From Mycobacterium sp. EPa45 (GTDB lineage: Bacteria > Actinomycetota > Actinomycetes > Mycobacteriales > Mycobacteriaceae): a stretch of 64,000 nt of DNA. Position numbers and translations under genes: made by a program. Location: positions 1,426,001 through 1,490,000 of the forward strand of contig NZ_CP011773.1 in assembly GCF_001021385.1 (NCBI RefSeq), given 5' to 3'. The number at the start of each line of letters is the position of its first letter. The stretch's first letter is position 1. Of this stretch, positions 1-9,074 are shown one piece after another. The notes below the pieces were generated by a model. It was given only the letters and a program-made list of their open reading frames with translations. It was not told where the DNA came from and did no database searches.

Positions 1-659
1 GCGCGGGCGCCGGTGCCGGCGTCGCGACATTGATCGAGTTGCCGGCGGGCGCCGCGGACGGTGACGGGGGGGCCGCCGGGTTCACCACGGTCACCGGGGT
101 CGGCACCTCGGGCAGCGCCTCGGGCGCCGGACCGACGGCGTGCGCCGGGTCGATTCCGGTGGGCAGATGCGCCTCGGTGCCCGGAATCGCAGCGGCTGCT
201 GCGGTGGCCGGCAGGTGTTCAGGCAGGGGGGCGGGGCCATTGCCGGGGCCGGGCGTCATCAACGGCGTGGTGCCGTGGGAGACGCCGGTCGCCTGGGCGG
301 CGGGGGAAGCGTGCCGAGGGGAGTGCGGCCGAGGGTCCGGCGGCCCCGCCCTCCTGCACGAACTTGGTCACCTGCTGAGCCAGTGCGGCCGAGCCGCCCG
401 GCGTGGTGGCGCCACCAGCGAGTTGCGAAGCCGCCGCGAGCAGCAGCGACTGCGCCGATGAGGGGTTCCCCGCGGCCTGCTGGACAACCGGTCCGAGCAT
501 CTGCATGGCGTCGAGGCCGGGCAGCTGGCCGGGGTCCAGCGGGATGGCCGGGTCCGCGGCCGCGACCGGGCTGAATGCCAGGCTGGTCGCGGCCACGAGC
601 GCGGCGGTGGTCAGCAGAAGAGCCGGCTTGGCGATCTGCGGCACGGTGAACTCCCTCAT
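1..659 (-). CDS. Exported Ala/Pro-rich protein, Rv1157c-like, frameshifted and cut by the left edge
   Basis: The N-terminus has a Sec signal peptide (basic start MREF, hydrophobic core, likely cleavage after PVAAA about residue 35), followed by a low-complexity Ala/Pro/Gly chain. The first frame stays sensible to about PSARFP and then turns Arg-rich until a stop at 219-221. One base fewer in the C5 tract (302-306 on the plus strand) restores a Pro/Ala/Thr-rich frame with no stop to position 1. This is therefore one gene with a single-base frameshift, real or a homopolymer sequencing error. It lies 14 bases downstream of a similar gene (674-1291), probably co-transcribed. Position next to pimE matches the Rv1157c/Rv1158c pair of M. 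tuberculosis. Function is unknown; both are inferred to be cell-wall or secreted proteins. Confidence 0.7.
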
Positions 660-673
660 CGGGTGGTGGTTGG

Positions 674-1291
674 TCAGGGCAGAGCGGACAGCGGCAGCAG
701 CTGGCCGAGACCGGCGCCACCCGGGGTGGTCGGCGCGACCGGCGGGTTGCTGGCCGGCGGCACCCCGGCCGGTCCGGCGACCCCGGCGGCCACGGGGGCC
801 ACGGGGGCTGGGTTACCGACGGCCAGGCTGTCGCCGACCTTGACCGGGAACGGCATGTTCGACGGCGTCAGGCTGGCCAGGTCGCCGGGCACGCCGAGCT
901 GGTTCAGCAGCGGGATGATCGGTCCGGCGATGCTCCCGGATGCAGGCGGAGCCACCGGAGCCACCGGAGCGGCGGCCGGCGCCGCGGCGCCCGGCAGCGT
1001 CGCGGGGGCCGCCGGAGCGCCACCGATCGGCGAGATCGGCAACGTCGACGGTGCGCCGGTCAATGCGGACGCGCCGCTGAGTGCGGTCGCGGCGCTCTGC
1101 AGCACCCCTGCGGCGGCCGCTGGGTTCGTGACCAGCTGCTGCAGCATGTTGAGCGCGGGCACGCCGGGAACGGCCGGTGAGACGCCCGGGTCGGCGGCGG
1201 CCGACGGGCTGAGTGCGAGCGCGACCGAGCACAGCCCGGCGGCGCCAATTATGTTGGCGGCGAACAACTTCGATATACGTGGCATGGTCAT
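674..1291 (-). CDS. Exported Ala/Pro-rich protein, Rv1158c-like
   Basis: The 205-residue product has an N-terminal signal peptide (MTMPRISKLF, then a hydrophobic run, cleavage near PSAAA-DP about residue 34). The mature part is dominated by Ala, Pro, Val and Gly, with a more ordered stretch around IPLLNQLGVPGDLASLTPSN (about residues 124-145). There is no catalytic motif. Start is ATG at 1291; an internal ATG two codons later is possible. It is divergent from pimE and followed by a similar exported gene on the same strand, the arrangement of Rv1158c-Rv1157c beside pimE. Role unknown. The synteny suggests, but does not show, a link to PIM/lipoglycan assembly at the membrane. Confidence 0.75.
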   Translation of the reverse strand: MTMPRISKLFAANIIGAAGLCSVALALSPSAAADPGVSPAVPGVPALNMLQQLVTNPAAAAGVLQSAATALSGASALTGAPSTLPISPIGGAPAAPATLPGAAAPAAAPVAPVAPPASGSIAGPIIPLLNQLGVPGDLASLTPSNMPFPVKVGDSLAVGNPAPVAPVAAGVAGPAGVPPASNPPVAPTTPGGAGLGQLLPLSALP

Positions 1292-1320
1292 CCCAATCCC
1301 TCGAGTGCAGGTCTAACCCG

Positions 1321-1348
1321 AAGGTAGTCCGTTACTAGAGTTACTCAA
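1321..1348 (-). promoter_or_regulatory. Candidate promoter of the Rv1158c-like gene
   Basis: On the minus strand TTGAGT (1348-1343) and TACCTT (1326-1321) are 16 bases apart, about 30 bases upstream of the ATG at 1291. The hexamers fit mycobacterial SigA-type sites. Confidence 0.4.
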
Positions 1349-1399
1349 GTGACACGTGTGGTGTTTATTCAACCGTTACGGCAGTGATGGTCATGTGTG

Positions 1400-2635
1400 A
1401 TGCGCAGACCACTCCGAGCCCGGACCGATCGGGCGCGTCGCTACAGTCGCACGGTGGACACCAAGGCCTGGGCGGCGCGGTCAGCCTGGCTGGGCCCGGT
1501 GTTGCTGATTGTCAGCGTGGCCGCGCGGTTGGGTTGGACCTACCTGGCACCCAACGGCGCCAACTTCGTAGACCTTCACGTCTATCTCGGCGGCGCCGGG
1601 GCGCTGGACCATCCCGGCACGCTGTACTCCTACGTCTACGCCGACCAGACGCCCGACTTCCCGCTGCCCTTCACCTACCCGCCGTTCGCGGCCCTCGTGT
1701 TCTACCCACTGCACGCCCTGCCGTTCGGGCTGGTCGCGTTCTGCTGGCAGCTGGGCATCATCGCCGCGCTCTACGGGGTGGTCCGGGTCAGCCAGCGGCT
1801 GTTGGGCGCGCCCGCAGCGGGCGGTCGCCCCGTCGCGATGCTGTGGACCGCCGTCGCGATCTGGCTCGAACCGCTGCGCAGCAACTTCGACTACGGGCAG
1901 ATCAACGTGATCCTGGTGCTCGCCGTCCTGTGGGCGGCCTACAGCAGCCGGTGGTGGCTGTCGGGCCTGCTGGTCGGCCTGGCGGCCGGGATCAAGCTGA
2001 CGCCGGCCGTCACCGGGCTGTACTTCCTGGGGATGCGCCGCTGGGGCACGGCGGTGTTTTCCGCGGTGGTGTTCTTCGGCACCGTCGGTCTGTCGGTGGC
2101 GATCATCGGTCAGCAGGCCCGCTTCTACTTCACCGACCTACTCGGCGACGCGCGGCGCGTCGGGCCGATCGGAACCTCGTTCAATCAATCGTGGCGCGGC
2201 GCCATGTCGCGCATCCTCGGCCACGACGCCGGTTACGGGCCGGTGGTGCTGGCAGGTATCGCGGTGACGGCGGTGCTGGCGCTGCTGGCGTGGCGGGCCC
2301 TGGATTCCGACCGGCTGGGCTGCCTATTGGTGGTGCAGTTGTTCGGCCTGTTGATCTCGCCGATCTCATGGACCCACCACTGGGTGTGGTTGGTCCCGTT
2401 GATGATCTGGCTGCTGCACGGGCCATGGCGAAATCGGTTGGGCGCCCGAGTGCTTGGCTATGGCTGGCTGGCGCTGACGTTGGTCGGGGTGCCCTGGCTG
2501 CTCAGCTTCGCGCAGCCGACGATCTGGCAGGTCAGCCGGCCCTGGTATCTGGCGTGGGCCGGGCTGATCTACATCGTCGCAACCCTGGCGACGCTGGCCT
2601 GGATCGCGGCTAGACCTCGCCGAGCAACCCGTTGA
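1400..2635 (+). CDS. pimE: Polyprenol-phosphate-mannose-dependent alpha-(1-2) mannosyltransferase PimE
   Basis: PimE adds the fifth mannose to phosphatidylinositol mannosides (PIM4 to PIM5) on the periplasmic side of the membrane, using polyprenyl-phosphate-mannose. It is a GT-C (GT87-type) enzyme. The 411-residue product is a multi-pass membrane protein with the family's N-terminal luminal loop: [14 protein letters not shown] carries the catalytic Asp region, followed by [18 protein letters not shown], both nearly identical to M. tuberculosis PimE as I recall it. About ten further hydrophobic segments follow, with [14 protein letters not shown] near the C-terminus. Start is taken at ATG 1400; a GTG directly before it (1397) and a GTG at 1454 are alternatives. 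The 3' end overlaps the convergent dehydratase gene by about 26 bases. Confidence 0.9.
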   Translation: MRRPLRARTDRARRYSRTVDTKAWAARSAWLGPVLLIVSVAARLGWTYLAPNGANFVDLHVYLGGAGALDHPGTLYSYVYADQTPDFPLPFTYPPFAALVFYPLHALPFGLVAFCWQLGIIAALYGVVRVSQRLLGAPAAGGRPVAMLWTAVAIWLEPLRSNFDYGQINVILVLAVLWAAYSSRWWLSGLLVGLAAGIKLTPAVTGLYFLGMRRWGTAVFSAVVFFGTVGLSVAIIGQQARFYFTDLLGDARRVGPIGTSFNQSWRGAMSRILGHDAGYGPVVLAGIAVTAVLALLAWRALDSDRLGCLLVVQLFGLLISPISWTHHWVWLVPLMIWLLHGPWRNRLGARVLGYGWLALTLVGVPWLLSFAQPTIWQVSRPWYLAWAGLIYIVATLATLAWIAARPRRATR

Positions 2636-2894
2636 TATCGGCGGCCATCTGCACATCTTTGTCGGTGATCCCGCCCTCGGAATGCGTGACGAGTGCGAAA
2701 GTCACTGTGCGCCAGCGGATATCGATGTCGGGATGGTGGTCCCTGCGCTCTGCATGTTCGGCGACCCGGCGCACGGCCTCGATTCCCTCGAGGAATGACG
2801 GGAACTTCACCGATCGGCGCAGCGCGCCGTCGGCATGCTCCCAGCCGTCGAGATTCGTGACGGCGGCATTCACTTCTTCGTCGGTTAACGGCAT
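2610..2894 (-). CDS. Pterin-4-alpha-carbinolamine dehydratase (PCD/DCoH)
   Basis: The 94-residue product has the whole length and fold signature of the PCD family, which dehydrates 4a-hydroxytetrahydropterin during pterin recycling. The active-site pattern is visible: DHHPDIDI (His53, His54), then [12 protein letters not shown] with His71 and Asp79. Start is ATG at 2894. The gene is convergent with pimE and overlaps its end, the same arrangement as Rv1159A beside Rv1159. No pterin-dependent hydroxylase is visible in the window, so the physiological substrate cannot be stated. Confidence 0.88.
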   Translation of the reverse strand: MPLTDEEVNAAVTNLDGWEHADGALRRSVKFPSFLEGIEAVRRVAEHAERRDHHPDIDIRWRTVTFALVTHSEGGITDKDVQMAADINGLLGEV

Positions 2895-3072
2895 GCGTAC
2901 AAGTCTTCACCGACAGGAACGCGTTCGGAAGTCCGAGAAAAATCAGGGACATCTGTCTCAATTTTGGGACTCATGGGCGTAAGCGGTGTTACGTTGCCGG
3001 GGTTGCTCAACGTGTCGTGGCCGACGCGTGGGCCGGCATCGAAGCACATCGCACAAGCGACCGGGGGCGCTG

Positions 3073-6000
3073 ATGATTTCCACTGCCATGTCCGCGAACA
3101 ACGACGGGCGGCGGCCGCTCTGGTTGAGGTCACTTCCCGTGGAGTTCGGTGGACTTGGTATGGCGAAACCCGACGCGAGGCTGCTGGCCTGGCTGGGCGC
3201 GTCGGCCATCACTCTGGGTGTGGGCGCGGCCCTTGCCTCGACGCCCGCGACGGCCTCCGCCGACGCGACGGGCTCGGCCGGCGGGAAGGGCCCGACCTCG
3301 TCCAGCGCTGCATCATCTTCTGCCACAACGAGATCCACCGGCCAGCATCGGCCGAGCGTACGGGTGAAGTCGCCGACCGCAGCGAGCGCCAACAAGTCGT
3401 CGAACGCGCGGACGGCGATGCCGACCGAACCCGCCGCCGACCAGTCGATGGCCACCCCGAAAACGACGGTCGCGGCGCGGGCGACCCTGCCCAGGGCCTC
3501 GGCGGTGGCACTGCCCACCCCTGATGACGTCATCAGCCTCTTCTTCGGTAACGGAACCCCCGACCATCCCAACGCCGGCATCATCGCCGGCAACGGCTAC
3601 TCGTGGACGGCGGATACCTGCACCGGCGGCATGGTTTGCCACGGCGGCAACGGCGGGATCTTCGGCGACGGCGGCGCCGGTTTCAACGGGGGGAACGGCG
3701 GCGCGGCGGGTTGGTTCGGCAACGGTGGTGCCGGTGGCGCGGGCCTGCAAGCAGCCAGCGGCGGCAGGGGCGGTGCCGGTGGCTTGATCGCCGGTGACGG
3801 CGGAGCAGGCGGAGCCGGCGGCGAGGCGTTCGCGCAGGGCACCGCGGGCGGCAACGGCGGAAGCGCCGGCCTGTTCGGCAACGGCGGCAAGGGCGGCGCC
3901 GGTGGCGTCCTGGCCGGCGAGGCTGAAGTGAGCAGCACCGGCGGTCAGGGCGGTGATGGCGGCAGCGGCGGCCTCTACCTCGGCAACGGAGGTGCGGCCG
4001 GCGCGGGTGGGAACGCGATCCCGATGGGCGCCAAGGGCGGCGACGGCGGTCATGGCGGCAACACCGGACTGATGTCGCTGTGGGGCTACGGCGGCGCGGG
4101 TGGCGCCGGCGGCGCATCCACCAACGGCGGCAAGGGCGGCGATGGCGGAAGCGGCGGATTGTTCTCGGTGTTTGCCATCGGCGGTGCGGGCGGTGCCGGC
4201 GGGACGAGTCCCTATTACGGGGCGACGGGCGACCACGGCGGCGACGGCGGACGCGGTGGCACCGGAGGACTCTGGTCGGGCAATGGCGGTGCGGGCGGCG
4301 CCGGCGGCTTCGGGGGCGGCGACGGTGGTGCGGGCGGCAGCGTCGGACTGCTGTCGGTCTTCGGTCAGGGCGGCGACGGCGGCAACGGCGGCACCGGGCA
4401 GACCGGGGTGCCCGGCACGAGCCCGGTACTCGCCCCCAATGTCGACGGCGGCCCCGGCGGTGACGGCGGACCGGGCGGCAAGGGCGGCAATGGAGGCAAC
4501 GGGAGTTTCGTCTTCGGCAGTGGAGGCAACGGCGGCATCGGCGGCCAGGGCGGCCAGGGCGGCCAAGGTGGTAACGCCAGACGGCCTGACACCGTCGCAG
4601 AGGGAGACGGCGCGGCCGGTGGAAACGGCGGTGACGGCGGATTCGGCGGCGCTGGTGGTGCCAATGGTGGAGCCGGTGGAGCCGGCCGGTATCTGTTCGT
4701 CGTCGCGGCCAATGGCGCCGCCGGTCGCAGCGGGGCAGGCGGACGTGGCGGCAACGGCGGCGTGGGCTCGTCGGGTGGCTGGACGACCGATCCGAACGGC
4801 AACGGTGGGCTTGGCGGCTACGGCGGCCGGGGAGGCGACGGTGGCACCGGCGGTGCGAACGCGGCCGGCGGCCGCGGCGGCAACGGCGGGCTGGCGGTCG
4901 GGGCGGCCTGGGCGGCTTCACCAGCGGAACCGGCGGTGACGGCGGCAACGGTGGTTTCGGCGGCAATGGTGGCCAGGGCGGCGTCGGCGGCGGTGACGGG
5001 GGCGACGGCGGATGGGCCGGCGCGGCCGGGTCGGGTGGTAACGGCTTCAACAGCGGCAACGGCGCCGTCGGCGGCAACGGCGGCAACGGCGGAAATGGTG
5101 GCCAGGGCGGTGGCGACGGCGGCGCGGCAGGCAACGCTGCCAACGGCGGCTGGGGGGGCTCTGCCTCCGGCGGCACCGCCGGAAAGGGCGGGACCAACGG
5201 CGTTGCCGGAACCAACGGCGACCCGGGTGCTCCGGCTTCGGCGGCGGCTTCGGCGGCGGCAGTGGCCAACTCGACGGCCGCAGCCACTCCGCTGCAGACC
5301 CTGCAGTCGATGTGGAGTGACCTGTCCCGGCAGCTGACCTACATCTTCTTCAACCAGACACCCACGTTGTCACCGACGTGGTATCTCCCTTCGGGCTCCG
5401 GCAAAACGATTCGGGTGGACGCCAACGGGGTGAGCAACAACGGCTACGCCGTCACCTACGGGGTGAGCACGCAACCGACGCACGGCACCGTCACTTTCGA
5501 TGCCGCCACGGGCACCTACCGATACACGCCCAGAGACGAGTTGGTCACTCCGGGCATCACCGACCGCTTCACGATCACGGTCGACAATGGAACGGCGGCG
5601 GATCTGCCTGGCGCCCTTGGCATGTTGCAGCAGGCGCTGCACACCATCGCGGTGCGGCTCGGCGTGGCCAAACCCGACATCGTCGAGCGCGAGATCGTGG
5701 TGACGGTGCCGGGCACGGGTTACTACGGCGACCGGGCCAACGACGAATGGTGGGACAAGCAGAGTTACTCGAACTGCACCCTGATGGCGACGGCGATGGC
5801 CATCGGCCAGGTCACGGGTACCAAGCCGGAAGAGGCCGACATGGTCGCCCTGGCGAAGACGACCGCCAGCGTCGTCTACCCGGGCAGGCGAATGTACCTC
5901 GACGAGGACATCGCCAACGGAGTTGCGGTCAAGGACGCGGTCCAGCTGATGAACACCAATCCCGACTTCAATGTCACGGCGTCCACCAAGCGATACGGCG

Positions 6001-6356
6001 TCTACGACGAGGCAGGCAACCGGATCAGCGGCGCCACCGCCACCGACGCCCAGATCGCGCTGAATGATCTGGCGGCGGCGCTGGCCGCAGGCAACGCCAC
6101 CATGGTCACGATCAACACCGACTCCATCTGGAGCACGCAGCCGGACTACCGGACGTCGGCGACACCGAATTACACCCGTGCCAACCACGAAGCGGTGGTG
6201 ATTGCCGTCGACCTGGTCAACGGCACGGTGTACTTCAACGACAGCGGGCCGGCGTACGGCAAGGACATGGCCGTACCGATCGGGGCGTTCCTCAACGGTT
6301 GGCAGAGCAACGACTACGAGTTGACCATCGTGAAGGCCAAACCCACCACCACATAA
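3073..6356 (+). CDS. Exported PGRS-type glycine-rich protein with C-terminal C39/papain-like peptidase domain, frameshifted
   Basis: About 1,094 codons if one frameshift is repaired. Order: signal peptide (AWLGASAITLGVGAALA, cleavage near ASADA); a Ser/Thr/Ala-rich linker; a bridge DDVISLFFGNGTPDHP; some 500 residues of GGxGGxGG repeats like the PGRS part of PE_PGRS proteins (about 3630-5220); a region with TLQSMWSDLSRQLTYIFF; a cadherin-like beta domain (GTVTFDAATGTYRYTP, about 5490-5525); and a cysteine-peptidase-like domain with Cys in SYSNCTLMATA, His in ANHEAVVIAVD and Asp in YFNDSGP. No PE domain is present, so export would be by Sec rather than type VII. The reading frame breaks at about 4888-4893 and continues one base out of register to 6356. 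Start ATG 3073 is preferred; ATG 3160 (MAKPDAR) also gives a signal peptide. mutT2 follows 10 bases later. Inference: a surface or secreted adhesin-like peptidase. Confidence 0.72.
3630..5220 (+). repeat. PGRS-type GGC-rich tandem coding repeat
   Basis: A dense run of imperfect GGCGGC/AAC/GGC units encodes GGxGGNGG peptides. Such DNA is slippage-prone and hard to sequence; the only frame break in the gene lies inside it. Long antisense reading frames here are compositional artefacts. Confidence 0.85.
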
Positions 6357-6366
6357 GCTCACTCGG

Positions 6367-6753
6367 GTGAGTCAGATCGTTGTCGCCGGAGCGCTGATCT
6401 CCGGCGCGACACTTCTGGTGGCCCAGCGACAGCGTCCGCCCGCACTCGCCGGACTGTGGGAGTTGCCGGGTGGCAAGGTCGCAGCGGGGGAGACCGAGGC
6501 TGACGCGCTGGTGCGGGAGCTACGCGAAGAACTCGGCGTCGACGTGGTCGTCGGTGAGCGGCTCGGGGCGGACGTTCCCCTTGGCCAGGCAATGATCCTG
6601 CGGGCCTATCTCGTCACCCACGCCGACGGCGACCTCCACCCGCACGACCACCGCGCATTGCGGTGGGTGAACTCCGACGAGCTGGACTCGCTGGACTGGG
6701 TGCCCGCCGATCGGGCATGGCTGCCGGACCTCGCGAAACGCCTTGGAGCCTGA
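6367..6753 (+). CDS. mutT2: Nudix hydrolase MutT2 (dCTP/5-methyl-dCTP or oxidised-nucleotide pyrophosphatase)
   Basis: The 128-residue protein carries a complete Nudix box GX5EX7REUXEEXGU at residues 36-58 (Gly36, Glu42, Arg50-Glu51, Glu54-Glu55, Gly57), the Mg-binding helix that hydrolyses nucleoside diphosphate derivatives. The length matches MutT2 of mycobacteria (Rv1160), and the pimE-phhB neighbourhood supports that name over other MutT paralogues. Start is GTG at 6367, 10 bases after the PGRS gene; a small palindrome (CTCAC-TCGG-GTGAG, 6358-6371) covers the start. It acts in the cytosol to clean the nucleotide pool. Confidence 0.85.
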   Translation: MSQIVVAGALISGATLLVAQRQRPPALAGLWELPGGKVAAGETEADALVRELREELGVDVVVGERLGADVPLGQAMILRAYLVTHADGDLHPHDHRALRWVNSDELDSLDWVPADRAWLPDLAKRLGA

Positions 6754-6777
6754 GCCCGTCGCCCTATGATCTGGGTC
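6743..6777 (+). promoter_or_regulatory. Promoter of cyp142, predicted leaderless
   Basis: TTGGAG (6743-6748), a 16-base spacer and TATGAT (6765-6770) lie 7 bases before GTG 6778, so transcription would begin at or next to the start codon. This also decides the start: the upstream ATG at 6766 lies inside the -10 hexamer. Confidence 0.6.
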
Positions 6778-7980
6778 GTGCTCACGGACGTCACCGCCGG
6801 CGTCGATCTGATGGACGGCCGGTTCTACGCCAGCAATGAGGCGCGTGACGCCTACCGCTGGATGCGCACGCACCAGCCGGTCTTTCGCGACCGCAACGGA
6901 CTGGCCGCCGCGGCGACCTACCGGGCGGTGATCGACGCCGAGCGGCAGCCGGAGTTGTTCTCCAACACCGGCGGTATCCGGCCCACCACACCGCCGTTGC
7001 CGCACATGATCGACATGGACGACCCGGAGCACCTGCTGCGGCGCAAGCTGGTCAACGCCGGCTTCACCCGGAAGCGGGTCAGAGACAGAGCGGAATCCAT
7101 TGACGCGCTGTGCGATACATTGATCGACGCGATCTGCGAGCGCGGCTCGTGCGACTTCGTCCGCGACCTCGCCGCACCGCTGCCGATGGCCGTCATCGGC
7201 GACATGCTCGGCGTCGCACCCCAAGACCGGGACACGCTGCTGGGCTGGTCCGACGACATGGTGGTCGCACTGAGTTCGGTGGCCACCGAGGAGTCGCTCA
7301 CCACGGCGGCGAACGCGCTGACCGCGTACAACGAGTTCATGGCGGGCTTCGTCGCCGAACGTCGGCGCGAACCCGCCGACGACCTGGTCAGCGTGCTGAT
7401 CGCCGCCGAGGTCGATGGCCAGCAGCTCACCGACGAGCAGATCTTCGCCGAGACGCTGCTGATCCTCATCGGCGGCGACGAGACCACCCGCCACACCCTC
7501 TCCGGCGGAACCGCCGAACTGACCCGCCATCCAGACCAGTGGCAGGCGTTGCGCGACGACCCCGAACTGCTGCCCGGTGCGGTGGAGGAGATGCTGCGGT
7601 GGACCTCGCCGATCAAGAACATGTGCCGAATGTTGACTGCCGACACCGAATTTCACGGCACCGCTCTGCACAAGGGCGAGAAGATCATGCTGCTGTTCGA
7701 GTCGGCGAACTTCGACGAAACGGTATTCGGTGATCCCGACGTATTCCGTATCGACCGCAATCCCAACAACCATGTCAGCTTCGGGTTCGGCACCCACTTC
7801 TGCCTGGGCAACCAGCTGGCTCGCCTGGAGTTGACGGCCATGACTCGGCGGGTGCTGGAGCGGCTGCCGGATCTGCGGCTGGCCGACAGGGCCGAGCTGC
7901 CGCTGCGGCCGGCCAACTTCGTCAGCGGACTGGAGGCCATGCCCGTCGAATTCACCCCGACCGCCCCGATTTCCCGCTGA
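6778..7980 (+). CDS. cyp142: Cytochrome P450, CYP142-type steroid C26/27 monooxygenase
   Basis: The 400-residue P450 has the oxygen-binding I-helix motif GGDETTR, the K-helix E-x-x-R in EEMLRW, and the haem loop FGFGTHFCLG with the ligand Cys near residue 342. Long stretches (MIDMDDP-HLLRRKLVNAGFTRKRV, LAAPLPMAVIGDMLGV, LLFESANFDE, LRPANFVSGLE) match M. tuberculosis CYP142A1 as I recall it. CYP142 oxidises the terminal methyl of the cholesterol/cholestenone side chain, backing up CYP125. Here the gene lies next to mutT2, not in the igr cholesterol operon, and no KstR-type site was seen upstream. A CYP142-subfamily paralogue with a changed substrate cannot be excluded. Confidence 0.85.
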   Translation: MLTDVTAGVDLMDGRFYASNEARDAYRWMRTHQPVFRDRNGLAAAATYRAVIDAERQPELFSNTGGIRPTTPPLPHMIDMDDPEHLLRRKLVNAGFTRKRVRDRAESIDALCDTLIDAICERGSCDFVRDLAAPLPMAVIGDMLGVAPQDRDTLLGWSDDMVVALSSVATEESLTTAANALTAYNEFMAGFVAERRREPADDLVSVLIAAEVDGQQLTDEQIFAETLLILIGGDETTRHTLSGGTAELTRHPDQWQALRDDPELLPGAVEEMLRWTSPIKNMCRMLTADTEFHGTALHKGEKIMLLFESANFDETVFGDPDVFRIDRNPNNHVSFGFGTHFCLGNQLARLELTAMTRRVLERLPDLRLADRAELPLRPANFVSGLEAMPVEFTPTAPISR

Positions 7981-7985
7981 GGGTC

Positions 7986-9065
7986 GTGGGCGTGCTCCGG
8001 TTCATCTGGCAGCGTGTACTGGCGTTCGACCGCATCGGGTCCCGGATCCCGCAGCTGATCCAAATCTGGCTTCTCGAACTGTTTTTCGCGTTGCCGCTGG
8101 CGTTCTTCATCGGCAAGGCCATCGACATCCACGGCGCGTTCGGAGTGCCCGGCACGGGGGAGTCGATGCCCGGTACCTTCTGGGCTGCGCTCGTGATCGC
8201 CCTGATCGCCGGGTTCTTCTTCGTGCGTTCCCTCGTCAAGCCGAGGATTGTGCAGGGCTCGTGGGCGCCGGTAGTCCACGCCGATGTCGGCGACTTCACG
8301 ATCTACGCCGCCAACAACCAAGCTCGGGTCAACTACGTCTACCTGAGCAGCCACCCGTCGTACGCGCTGCTGCTCCTGCTCACCGCGCCCATTCCCGCGG
8401 TCATGTTCGCGGCCACCCAGAACCAGGGTGACAGCACCTTCTACTGGCGGATAACCGGCATCGTCGGTCTGATCATTCTCGGCTGTATGGCGCTGGCGCG
8501 GGTATTGGCCTGGTACGTCTTCAAATTCGGCCGCAAGCAGCTCGACGACCAGCTGTCGGTCCTGCCGGTGTCGCCGCGAAGGTTGAGCTGGGAGATCGCC
8601 TGGAAACCGGTGCTGATGCTGATGGTCCTGATGTACGGGATCGTCTGCGTCCCACTCGGCTGGATGTGGCTGGCCGAGAAACGCACGATCGCCGCGCTAC
8701 CCGAAGTGACCGTCGCGGACGCACAGAGCCATGTCGGTGACTACCGCAGGGTGCAGGGCCGGCCGGCCTCGGACCCGGTGTACTGGGCGCCCCGTGGCAC
8801 CGGCCGTGGCGGCAACAACTATGCAGGCGCAGGGATTCTCATCGATCTCGACAATGGCGGGCAGGCACTGCTGCTCGCGGAATCGATGTCGGTACCCGAC
8901 TTCCGCGGCGTCATGAAGGACACCGGCAACGGCCGATTGACGGCGACCGGCAAGGTGATCGACGAGATCACCGCCGACCAGCGCAGGTATTACGGCTTCG
9001 ACCCGGATGCGTTCGGCGTCGCGCCGCGGGACGGGCGCGTCATGCTGCTGCTGTCCTATCCCTGA
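7986..9065 (+). CDS. Multi-pass membrane protein of unknown function
   Basis: The 359-residue product starts at GTG 7986 (GTG 7992 also possible), 5 bases after cyp142, so the two are probably co-transcribed. Hydrophobic helices are visible at about residues 24-48, 65-82, 124-142, 152-176 and 207-228. They are followed by a soluble C-terminal half of about 130 residues with PEVTVADAQSHVGDYRRVQGRPASDPVYW and a compact alpha/beta region. No catalytic motif is recognised. Co-transcription with a P450 could point to sterol or lipid handling at the membrane, but that is inference only. Confidence 0.75.
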   Translation: MGVLRFIWQRVLAFDRIGSRIPQLIQIWLLELFFALPLAFFIGKAIDIHGAFGVPGTGESMPGTFWAALVIALIAGFFFVRSLVKPRIVQGSWAPVVHADVGDFTIYAANNQARVNYVYLSSHPSYALLLLLTAPIPAVMFAATQNQGDSTFYWRITGIVGLIILGCMALARVLAWYVFKFGRKQLDDQLSVLPVSPRRLSWEIAWKPVLMLMVLMYGIVCVPLGWMWLAEKRTIAALPEVTVADAQSHVGDYRRVQGRPASDPVYWAPRGTGRGGNNYAGAGILIDLDNGGQALLLAESMSVPDFRGVMKDTGNGRLTATGKVIDEITADQRRYYGFDPDAFGVAPRDGRVMLLLSYP

Positions 9066-9074
9066 GGTCGGCGC

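Noticed and set aside
3630..5220. Repeat array that could be mistaken for CRISPR or VNTR DNA
   Set aside because: Units are short, imperfect and in frame with Gly codons; there are no fixed-length spacers and no cas genes.
3313..5287. Very long open frames antisense to the PGRS gene
   Set aside because: They arise because GGC/GCC repeats have no stops in several frames; the products are Pro/Arg-rich low complexity with no start signals.
6640..6777. KstR operator before cyp142
   Set aside because: No TAGAAC-N-TGTTCTA-like inverted repeat was found in the upstream 140 bases.
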